In this document: positions 1-5,718 of the stretch, piece after piece
Layout: each line of letters begins with the position of its first letter
Numbering within the stretch: the first letter of the stretch is position 1
DNA from: Vulcanimicrobiota bacterium
GTDB lineage: Bacteria; Vulcanimicrobiota; Vulcanimicrobiia; Vulcanimicrobiales; Vulcanimicrobiaceae
Length of the DNA stretch: 9,760 nt
Direction of reading: 5' to 3'
Assembly (NCBI GenBank): GCA_019237435.1
Contig: JAFAHB010000099.1
Span: forward strand, 1 to 9,760
Position numbers and translations under genes: made by a program
Notes under the pieces: generated by a model
What the model saw: only the letters and a program-made list of their open reading frames with translations
Database searches by the model: none
Told to the model about the DNA's origin: nothing

Positions 1-1764
1 GAAGAGCTCCCAGCAGGGCATCGAGACGACGCGCGTTTCGATTCCTTTGCCGTCGAGAATTTTCTTGGCGTCGGACGCCAGCCAGACTTCCGAGCCCGTG
101 GCGATCAAAATGAGATCGGGGCAGCCGCCTTCCGCATCGGCGAGCACGTACGCACCTTTGCTTACAGCGGCATCGCGCTCACCCAAGAACGGCACTTTCT
201 GGCGCGTGAGGACGAGAACGTAGGGAGCATCCTTTGGTGCGACGGCGATCTTCCATGCTTCCAGCGTCTCGAGTGAATCGGCCGGCCGAATGACGTAGCA
301 GTTGGGCGTTGCGCGTAGCGTGGCAAGTTGTTCGATCGGTTCGTGGGTGGGGCCGTCTTCACCGAGAAAGACTGAATCGTGCGTGAAGACGTAGACCGAG
401 TGAATCCCGCTCAAACAGCCCAGACGTAACGCCGGCTTCAAATAGTCGACAAAGTTGAAAAAAGTTGCTGCAAACGGCAGCAAGCCTCCGTGCAAGGCGA
501 TGCCGTTGGTGCAGGCCGCCATCGCATGTTCGCGCACGCCGTAGTGGATGTTACGTCCGGCATAGTTGCCCGGCTCGAAATCGCCGCAATTCTTGAGATA
601 TGTCTTCGTCGATGGGTCGAGATCGGCCGAGCCGCCGACGAGCTCCGGCAGCGACAGGGCGATCGCGTTCATCACGGCGCCGCCCGCGTCTCGCGTCGCG
701 ACGCTTCCGTTCTCGGGTGTGAAGCTCGGCCAAGGCAAGTTCGGGGGAAGCTCGCGGCGCAAGGCTCGCTCCAGTTGCGCAGCGAGACCGGTGTTCGCGC
801 GCGTCCATGCGTCGAACGTTGCCTGCCATTGCTTTTCGAGATCCGCGCCTTTCGCGCCGGCGTCGCGATAAAACGCGAGCACGTCGTCGGGCACGTAGAA
901 GTCGGGCTCGAGCGGCCAGCCCAGCTCCTCTTTTGCTTTGCGCACGTTTTCGGGCCCGAGCGCCTCGCCGTGAGCGAGGTAATTGTCTTGGCGCGGCGAG
1001 CCATAGCCGATGTGCGTGCGCACGGCAATGAATGAAGGACGATCGGTAACGTTCTTGGCGACGACGAGCGCTTGATCGATGGCCGCGACGTCGTTACCGT
1101 GATCGATGTCGATGAACTGCGTGTGCCAACCGCTTGCGTCGAAGCGCGCGACGGGATTGTCGGTAAGGGTAACGTCGGTTGGGCCCGCCAGGCTCACGAG
1201 ATTATCGTCGTAAAGAACGATCAGCTTTCCGAGCTTCAAATGACCGGCGAGCGAGAGGGCTTCCTGGCTGATGCCTTCCATCAGGTCGCCGTCGCCGCAG
1301 ATGCAATAGGTGAAATGATCAACGATGGCGGCATCGTCGCGATTGTAGACCGCGCCCAAGTGCGCTTCGGCGATCGCCATCCCGACCGCGTTGCCGACAC
1401 CCTGCCCCAACGGCCCGGTCGTTGCCTCGACGCCGGGTGTGCGCTCGACTTCAGGGTGTCCCGGCGTCTTGCTGCCGAGCTGACGGAAGCTCTTGATGTC
1501 GTCGAGCGTCAAATCGTAGCCGGTGAGATAGAGCAACGCGTAGAGCAGCATCGACCCATGTCCCGCCGAGAGGATGAAGCGATCTCGATTGAGCCACTGC
1601 GGATCTTTCGGATTGAAGCGCAAGTGGCGCGTCCACAAGGCGTATGCCATCGCGGCCGCGCCCATCGGCATGCCGGGATGGCCCGAGTGGGCCTTCTGGA
1701 CGGCGTCGACGGCCAAGAACCGGATCGCATTGATTCGCTGTTCGTCGGCGGGGGAGTTGGGCAT
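1..1764 (-). CDS. tkt: Transketolase (C-terminus cut by window edge)
   Basis: This is a thiamine-diphosphate enzyme that moves two-carbon ketol units between sugar phosphates in the cytosolic pentose phosphate pathway. The frame stays open from the ATG at 1764 to base 1, giving 588 residues; the family usually has about 660, so roughly 80 C-terminal residues lie outside. The N-terminus reads NAIRFLAVDAVQKAHSGHPG, typical of transketolase. The ThDP/Mg motif GDGDLMEG starts at residue 157 and its partner Asn ends YDDN at 188. GVREHAM at 409-415 carries the catalytic Glu412, and HDSVFLGEDGPTHEP of the pyrimidine domain follows. The last residues, VVSMPCWELF, start the C-terminal domain. The start is fixed by AAGGAGG four bases upstream of the ATG. 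The gene diverges from dapD. Nothing in the sequence tells pentose phosphate from Calvin-cycle use. The identification is very secure. Confidence 0.97.
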   Translation of the reverse strand, partial: MPNSPADEQRINAIRFLAVDAVQKAHSGHPGMPMGAAAMAYALWTRHLRFNPKDPQWLNRDRFILSAGHGSMLLYALLYLTGYDLTLDDIKSFRQLGSKTPGHPEVERTPGVEATTGPLGQGVGNAVGMAIAEAHLGAVYNRDDAAIVDHFTYCICGDGDLMEGISQEALSLAGHLKLGKLIVLYDDNLVSLAGPTDVTLTDNPVARFDASGWHTQFIDIDHGNDVAAIDQALVVAKNVTDRPSFIAVRTHIGYGSPRQDNYLAHGEALGPENVRKAKEELGWPLEPDFYVPDDVLAFYRDAGAKGADLEKQWQATFDAWTRANTGLAAQLERALRRELPPNLPWPSFTPENGSVATRDAGGAVMNAIALSLPELVGGSADLDPSTKTYLKNCGDFEPGNYAGRNIHYGVREHAMAACTNGIALHGGLLPFAATFFNFVDYLKPALRLGCLSGIHSVYVFTHDSVFLGEDGPTHEPIEQLATLRATPNCYVIRPADSLETLEAWKIAVAPKDAPYVLVLTRQKVPFLGERDAAVSKGAYVLADAEGGCPDLILIATGSEVWLASDAKKILDGKGIETRVVSMPCWELF

Positions 1765-1768
1765 GGAG

Positions 1769-1775
1769 CCTCCTT
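1769..1775 (-). promoter_or_regulatory. Strong Shine-Dalgarno of the transketolase gene
   Basis: The minus strand reads AAGGAGG followed by CTCC and then the ATG at 1764. This near-perfect anti-16S match decides the transketolase start. The four-base spacing is on the short side. The site abuts the TATAAT box of the opposite strand. Confidence 0.85.
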
Positions 1776-1780
1776 ATAAT
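1775..1780 (+). promoter_or_regulatory. Candidate -10 box for the dapD unit
   Basis: A perfect TATAAT stands on the plus strand 39 bases before the dapD GTG, inside an otherwise GC-rich 55-base divergent gap. Transcription would begin near 1787 and give a leader of about 33 bases. I find no good -35 hexamer at 16-18 bases upstream, where the sequence is close to GGGAGT. The box is therefore either a weak or activator-dependent promoter, or chance. Confidence 0.45.
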
Positions 1781-1819
1781 ACGCGGGGGCGGGCTTGCCT
1801 GACGCCGTAGCTTCCGCGC

Positions 1820-2602
1820 GTGACGGTAGAACAACTGCAAGCACAGACCGCCGCTCTGGCCGCTGGAGATGCGGATATACGCGGCAGAGACGGGCGTGCG
1901 GTCGACCGCGTCATCGCTCTGCTCGATGCCGGCGAGCTTCGCGTTGCCGAGCCCCGCGATGGCCAATGGGTTACGAACGCTTGGGTAAAGCAAGCGATTC
2001 TGCTGTACTTCACGCGGCGCAATCGTAAGCTGCCGATAAAGCACGACTACCGAAAACATGGCGTGCGTTGCGTCAAGCCCGGCGTGGCGCGATATGGAAG
2101 TTTTCTCGGACGCGGCGTCGTGCTGATGCCGGGTTTCGTCAACATCGGCGCCTACGTGGGCGAAGAGACGATGATCGATACGTGGGCGACCGTCGGATCG
2201 TGCGCGCAAATCGGCAAAGCCGTGCACCTCTCCGGCGGCGTCGGAATCGGCGGGGTGCTCGAGCCGCCGCAGGCAACGCCGGTCATCATCGAAGACGGGG
2301 CGTTTATCGGCTCGCGCTGCATCGTCGTCGAAGGCGTGCAGGTCGAACGTGAAGCGGTCGTCGGCGCCGGCGTCGTGCTGACGGCCAGCACGCCGATTCT
2401 CGACGTGCGCGGGAGCGAAGTAGTAACGATCAGAGGGCGTGTGCCGGCGCGCGCGGTCGTCATCCCGGGAACGCAACCAAAGCGCTTTCCCGCCGGCGAG
2501 TTCGGCACGCCCTGCGCCTTGATCGTCGGGACGCGCGATGCTTCGACCGACCGGAAGACGTCGCTCAACGCCGCTTTGCGCGAGCACGGCGTTGCCGTAT
2601 GA
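1820..2602 (+). CDS. dapD: 2,3,4,5-tetrahydropyridine-2,6-dicarboxylate N-succinyltransferase
   Basis: DapD transfers succinyl from succinyl-CoA to tetrahydrodipicolinate in the succinylase branch of lysine and meso-diaminopimelate synthesis, in the cytosol; the enzyme acts as a trimer. The product is 260 residues. The N-terminal helical part contains VIALLDAGELRVAE (31-44) and GQWVTNAWVKQAILLYF (48-64). It is followed by a left-handed beta-helix of hexapeptide repeats, about 95-215, holding the family hallmark NIGAYVGEETMIDTWATVGS (108-127) and the HLSGGVGIGGVLEP stretch (136-149). The C-terminal AGEFGTPCALIVG and TDRKTSLNAALRE are also typical. The segment between LLYF and the beta-helix is some 10-18 residues shorter than in E. 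coli DapD. The start is GTG with no clear Shine-Dalgarno. The stop overlaps the next gene by ATGA. I compared family sequences from memory; the call is very secure. Confidence 0.96.
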   Translation: MTVEQLQAQTAALAAGDADIRGRDGRAVDRVIALLDAGELRVAEPRDGQWVTNAWVKQAILLYFTRRNRKLPIKHDYRKHGVRCVKPGVARYGSFLGRGVVLMPGFVNIGAYVGEETMIDTWATVGSCAQIGKAVHLSGGVGIGGVLEPPQATPVIIEDGAFIGSRCIVVEGVQVEREAVVGAGVVLTASTPILDVRGSEVVTIRGRVPARAVVIPGTQPKRFPAGEFGTPCALIVGTRDASTDRKTSLNAALREHGVAV

Positions 2603-3732
2603 ATCCACGAGTGCGCGCGATCGCGCCGTCGCTGATTCGCGAAGTTTCCAGCCGGAAGCGAAGCAGCTCGATCGACCTTGGCCTCGGCGAGCCGTCGCTC
2701 TTGCCGAACCGCGCGCACTTCGATGCCGCGATGAATTACGTCACCGAACGCGGCGTCAAATACACGCCGAATGCCGGCGATGCGGCGCTGCGCGACGCCG
2801 TGGCGCGCCATTATGCGTACCCGGCGATGGCGGGGGCCGGAAACGTCTGTATCACCGTCGGCTCGCAAGAGGCGATGTACGTTGCGATCAAGACGCTGCT
2901 CGATCCGGCGCGTGACGAGCTGCTCGTCGTCGAGCCCTGCTTTCCGTCGTATCAAAAGATGGCGACATTGGAAGGCGTACCGATTGCGCGCGTCGCCATG
3001 CGCGAAGAGGACGACTTTGGTGTCGATGCCGAGCGCATCGCCGCAGCGGTGGGCGAGCGCACGCGGGCGATCGTCGTCTGCTCGCCCTGCAATCCCACGG
3101 CGCGCGTTATCTCGTCCGTTGCGGCGGAACGGCTCGCCCGCGCGTTGGAGCGCCGCGCAGGTGAACCCGTCTGGATCATTCACGACGAAATCTATCGAGA
3201 GCAGAGCTTCGTGGACGACGTTGCCGAGCTCGCGCGAATCTATCCGCATACCATCGTGACGAATTCGCTCAGCAAGAGCAATGCGCTCACCGGTTTGCGT
3301 TTGGGGTGGTTGCTCGGGCCGGCCGATTTCATCGAACAGGCCATCAAGGTGCATGCGTGGGTGACGTCGTGCGCCGATACCTTTGCGCAGCGCGTCGCTC
3401 TGCACGTCTTCGAGAGCCCGGGCGGCTTGGAGGAGCACGCCGATTGGTATCGCGAACGGCGCGTCGCGCTGCTCGAAGCGCTGGCGCACAGTGGGTTGCG
3501 CTATATTACGCCCGAGGGAACGTTCTACGCCTGCGTTCGGCTGCCCAGCGGATCGCGATCGCGCAACGCCGCCGAAGAGCTAATCGAACGGTATGACGTC
3601 GTTGCGATTCCCGGAATTGCCTTCGGTGAGTGCATGGAAGGCTGGCTGCGGCTGAGCTGGGTATCATCGCCGGATCGCGTGGCAGCCGGCATAAACCGCA
3701 TCGCCGAGTATTGCCGCGTCGTGACCCCATAG
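2599..3732 (+). CDS. dapC: Class I PLP aminotransferase, probably succinyl-diaminopimelate aminotransferase
   Basis: This is a fold-type I aspartate aminotransferase-family enzyme of 377 residues, which uses pyridoxal phosphate to exchange an amino group with a keto acid. Visible landmarks in order are YTPNAGDAALRDAVARHY (55-72), GSQEAMY of the cofactor phosphate cup (88-94), SPCNPT with Asn165, HDEIYR with Asp196 and Tyr199, SLSKSNALTGLRLGW with the Schiff-base Lys226, and LRLSW with the substrate-carboxylate Arg351. The ATG lies inside the dapD stop (ATGA), so translation is coupled, and there is no separate Shine-Dalgarno. Class I membership is certain. The DapC role, making N-succinyl-diaminopimelate from the DapD product after transamination, is inferred from this coupling. 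Sequence alone does not exclude an aspartate, tyrosine or other aminotransferase. No dapE lies nearby. Confidence 0.8.
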   Translation: MNPRVRAIAPSLIREVSSRKRSSSIDLGLGEPSLLPNRAHFDAAMNYVTERGVKYTPNAGDAALRDAVARHYAYPAMAGAGNVCITVGSQEAMYVAIKTLLDPARDELLVVEPCFPSYQKMATLEGVPIARVAMREEDDFGVDAERIAAAVGERTRAIVVCSPCNPTARVISSVAAERLARALERRAGEPVWIIHDEIYREQSFVDDVAELARIYPHTIVTNSLSKSNALTGLRLGWLLGPADFIEQAIKVHAWVTSCADTFAQRVALHVFESPGGLEEHADWYRERRVALLEALAHSGLRYITPEGTFYACVRLPSGSRSRNAAEELIERYDVVAIPGIAFGECMEGWLRLSWVSSPDRVAAGINRIAEYCRVVTP

Positions 3733-3734
3733 CT

Positions 3735-3763
3735 GCGTCATCCCGAGCGGAGTCGAGGGACGC
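3735..3763 (+). repeat. Dispersed short repeat, copy 1 (imperfectly palindromic ends)
   Basis: The 29-base element starts two bases after the aminotransferase stop. Its ends, GCGT and ACGC, and its inner CCC and GGG can pair as an imperfect stem. The core at 3745-3762, GAGCGGAGTCGAGGGACG, matches a second copy at 8388-8405 at 16 of 18 positions; the two differences are A/G transitions. The position between converging genes is typical of REP-like intergenic elements. The family name and any terminator function are unknown to me. Confidence 0.65.
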
Positions 3764-3764
3764 C

Positions 3765-3848
3765 TTAGTCGCTCTTCAGAAGTTCTTCATAGTTTCGCGA
3801 GGATTGCTCTCGACCGAACTACTGTCGCAGGCGTTCAAAAATGGTCAT
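3765..3848 (-). other. Mini-ORF with strong RBS, interrupted by an in-frame amber codon
   Basis: On the minus strand AAGGAG (3860-3855) stands six bases before an ATG at 3848. The frame reads MTIFERLRQ, then TAG at 3821-3819, then FGREQSSRNYEELLKSD and a TAA at 3767-3765. Read as is, it encodes a nine-residue peptide. Read through or repaired, it would be a 28-residue charged peptide ending just before the repeat copy. I do not recognise it. It could be a leader peptide, a pseudogene remnant, a sequencing error, or chance; the Shine-Dalgarno is the best argument that it is real. Confidence 0.35.
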
Positions 3849-3868
3849 CGCACGCTCCTTAAGATCTA

Positions 3869-3882
3869 GTCGCTGTCGCGAC
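3869..3882. repeat. Small perfect inverted repeat upstream of the mini-ORF
   Basis: GTCGC, the loop TGTC, and GCGAC form a five-base-pair stem. On the minus strand it lies directly upstream of the mini-ORF Shine-Dalgarno. It could be a minor hairpin or an operator half-site pair. The stem is short and has no T run, so I do not call it a terminator. Confidence 0.25.
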
Positions 3883-4017
3883 CTTCTGTCCGGCGGGCGT
3901 TTCCATCCGGCTGGGCGTGGTTGAAGCGCGCTGGTTTTAAATGGCAGCCCGCGTGACCCAAAGTCGATCGGCCGGGATAGCGCGGCGGCAGCGGCCCCGA
4001 TACCCGAGAGCAGCGAT

Positions 4018-4284
4018 CTAACGGCTCTGCTTATTGACGGTCGCGTAACCGATGCGTTTTGCCTCCGCGGGCGATTTGCCGCGGGCCTCTTCCGACTCCA
4101 TGATGTGCTCGGCTTGCCGCTCCTCTTTTGCCGTGTAGCGATGTTTGCCGGGGTTCTGTTTGTTCACAGTCGCATACCCGATCGATTCGGCTTCTTCGGT
4201 TGAGAAGCCGCGCGCCTCTTCGCTCTGCTTGATATGTTCGACTTGGCGATGCTCTTTCTTGGAATACCGATGTTTGGTTGCCAT
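4018..4284 (-). CDS. Small charged protein of two tandem ATVNK-type repeats
   Basis: The product is 88 residues, highly charged, with no signal peptide or membrane segment. It consists of two copies of one unit, residues 4-43 and 47-86, identical at 29 of 40 positions. Each unit reads KHRY, a KE/RQ segment, EHI, SEEARG, then IGYATVNKQ. Single-unit proteins with the same pattern (charged helix, EHI, E..RG, ATVNK near the C-terminus) are common in bacteria and, as I recall, are often labelled plasmid stabilization protein on thin evidence, so I assign no function. The ATG at 4284 is preferred because the unit begins right after it; a TTG at 4317 would add 11 residues. No clear Shine-Dalgarno is seen. 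It lies 39 bases after the aldehyde dehydrogenase on the same strand and may share its transcript. Confidence 0.8.
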   Translation of the reverse strand: MATKHRYSKKEHRQVEHIKQSEEARGFSTEEAESIGYATVNKQNPGKHRYTAKEERQAEHIMESEEARGKSPAEAKRIGYATVNKQSR

Positions 4285-4323
4285 GTCGAAGTCTTGCCCG
4301 GCGCGCCCGCTTGCCAATCAAGA

Positions 4324-5718
4324 TTACTCCGCGGGCGCAGCGTCCGCACTCTGCGCGCCGCCGATCCAGACCGTTTGAATGTTCACGAACTCGTGGATTC
4401 CGAACGTCGAGAGTTCGCGGCCGTAGCCGCTGCGCTTGACACCGCCGAACGGTAGGCGCGGGTCGCTCGCGACCATGCCGTTGATGAAAACCGCGCCTGC
4501 TTCGATCTGCCCCGCAAAACGCTCCGCAGCTGCGACGTCACGCGTCCACAGGCTCGAGCCCAATCCAAACGACGACGCATTGGCCAGTGCCACGGCGCGC
4601 TCGCGATCGTTCGCGCGAATCACGGCGGCGGCCGGTCCGAAAACTTCCTCGTCGAACATCGGCATGCCGGGCACCACGTCGGCTACGATGGTCGCTTCGT
4701 AGAAGAAGCCCTCGCGATCGAGCGACTTGCCGCCCAGCGCGAGGCGCGCGCCTCGCTCGACGGTCGCCTCAACTTGCTCGTGAACGCTCGCGCGCAGGTC
4801 CTCACGGGCACACGGCCCAAGCTGCACGCGCTCTTCCATTGGATCCCCAACGATCTGAGCGCCGGCGAGCTCGACGAAGCGCTCCAAGAATCGGTCGTAG
4901 GCGCCCCCCTCAACGATAAACCGCTTCGCGGCAATACAACTCTCGCCGTTGTTCTGAAAACGCGCGGTCACCGCAGTTTGCGCGGCCGCCTCGATATCGG
5001 CGTCGTCGAACACCACAAACGGATCCGAGCCGCCGAGTTCGAGCACGCATTTCTTGAGCGCCTCGCCCGCGGCGCTCGCCACGGCAACGCCGGCACGCTC
5101 GCTACCCGTCAACGTCGCCGCCGCGATGCGCGGATCGGCGATGAGCTTGTCGATGGTCTCGCCGCGCGCGATCAGCGCGCCGAAGACGCCCTCGGGCGCG
5201 CCCGACTCGCTAAAGACGCGCTCGAGCTCGAGCGCACAGCGCGTCGTGTTCGCCGCGTGCTTGAGCAGCATCGTGTTGCCGGCCATCAAGGCCGGCGCGG
5301 CAGCCCGAATTACTTGCCAGAACGGAAAGTTCCACGGCATGATCGCGAGCAGCACGCCAAGCGGGCGAAACGCGACGTAGCTGCGTGCGGCCGCCGAAGG
5401 CGCCGGCTGCGGTGCCAACATTGCTGCGCCGTTTTCTGCGAAATAGTCGAGCGCCCACGCGCATTTTTCCACTTCGGCGCGGGCCTGCACGATCGGTTTG
5501 CCCATCTCGCGCACGGCGGTTGCGGCGAGCGGGTCGCGTTCGCGGCGCAACGTCTGCGCGATAGCGCGCAGAAGCGCCGCGCGCTGATCGAATGACGTGG
5601 CTGCCCAACTCGACGCGCTTCGCGCGGCCGCCTCGAGCTTTGCATTGATTTGGCCGTCGTCCATCGGCGCGAAGCGCTCCAGCACGCGGCCGGTCGTGGG
5701 ATCGATCGTTTCGATCAT
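4324..5718 (-). CDS. gabD: Succinate-semialdehyde dehydrogenase (GabD1/Sad type)
   Basis: This enzyme oxidises succinate semialdehyde to succinate with NAD(P)+, feeding 4-aminobutyrate or 2-oxoglutarate-derived carbon into the citric acid cycle in the cytosol. From the ATG at 5718 it has 464 residues, normal for the family. Seen in order: DPTTG at the N-terminus; REMGKPIVQARAEVEKCAW; PWNFP with the oxyanion Asn130; LLKHA with the cofactor-binding Lys153; LTGSERAG; LELGGSDPF with the general base Glu227; GESCIAAKRF with the nucleophile Cys261; EEVFGP; and a C-terminal GGVKRSGYGREL and IQTVW. These closely resemble E. coli Sad (YneI) and mycobacterial GabD1 as I remember them. The ATG at 5718 overlaps the peptidase stop as ATGA; an ATG at 5736 would add six residues, and neither has a good Shine-Dalgarno. 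Exact substrate and cofactor are inferred from family. Confidence 0.9.
   Translation of the reverse strand: MIETIDPTTGRVLERFAPMDDGQINAKLEAAARSASSWAATSFDQRAALLRAIAQTLRRERDPLAATAVREMGKPIVQARAEVEKCAWALDYFAENGAAMLAPQPAPSAAARSYVAFRPLGVLLAIMPWNFPFWQVIRAAAPALMAGNTMLLKHAANTTRCALELERVFSESGAPEGVFGALIARGETIDKLIADPRIAAATLTGSERAGVAVASAAGEALKKCVLELGGSDPFVVFDDADIEAAAQTAVTARFQNNGESCIAAKRFIVEGGAYDRFLERFVELAGAQIVGDPMEERVQLGPCAREDLRASVHEQVEATVERGARLALGGKSLDREGFFYEATIVADVVPGMPMFDEEVFGPAAAVIRANDRERAVALANASSFGLGSSLWTRDVAAAERFAGQIEAGAVFINGMVASDPRLPFGGVKRSGYGRELSTFGIHEFVNIQTVWIGGAQSADAAPAE

Larger units (their letters stand above)
3733..4017. other. Convergent intergenic gap
   Basis: This gap lies between the end of the dapD-aminotransferase unit and the end of the minus-strand unit, so both transcripts should stop here. 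It holds a repeat copy at 3735-3763, a 28-codon amber-interrupted reading frame at 3765-3848 and a small perfect hairpin at 3869-3882. I see no classical terminator, that is, no long GC stem followed by a T run on either strand. Bases 3883-4017 show nothing that I can support. Confidence 0.6.

Noticed and set aside
1776..1781. TATTAT on the minus strand as a -10 box for transketolase
   Set aside because: Transcription would start inside or after the Shine-Dalgarno, leaving no usable ribosome site, and no -35 is seen at the right distance.
1451..3489. Long open frames on the minus strand opposite dapD and the aminotransferase (385 and 445 codons)
   Set aside because: They mirror well-identified genes, have low-complexity Arg/Asp-rich translations without domains, and are expected from GC-rich codon use.
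3976..4010. Possible GC-rich hairpin terminator downstream of the small repeat protein
   Set aside because: The arms pair poorly (GGGTAT against ATCCC with a bulge) and no T run follows on either strand.
4018..4284. Calling the small protein a plasmid stabilization or toxin-antitoxin component
   Set aside because: There is no partner gene, plasmid gene or toxin fold in view; the label circulates by annotation transfer and the sequence does not support it.
4285..4321. TTG starts at 4317 or 4321 for the small repeat protein
   Set aside because: The ATG at 4284 leads directly into the first repeat unit; the TTG at 4321 is in another frame and gives a different, Arg-rich translation.
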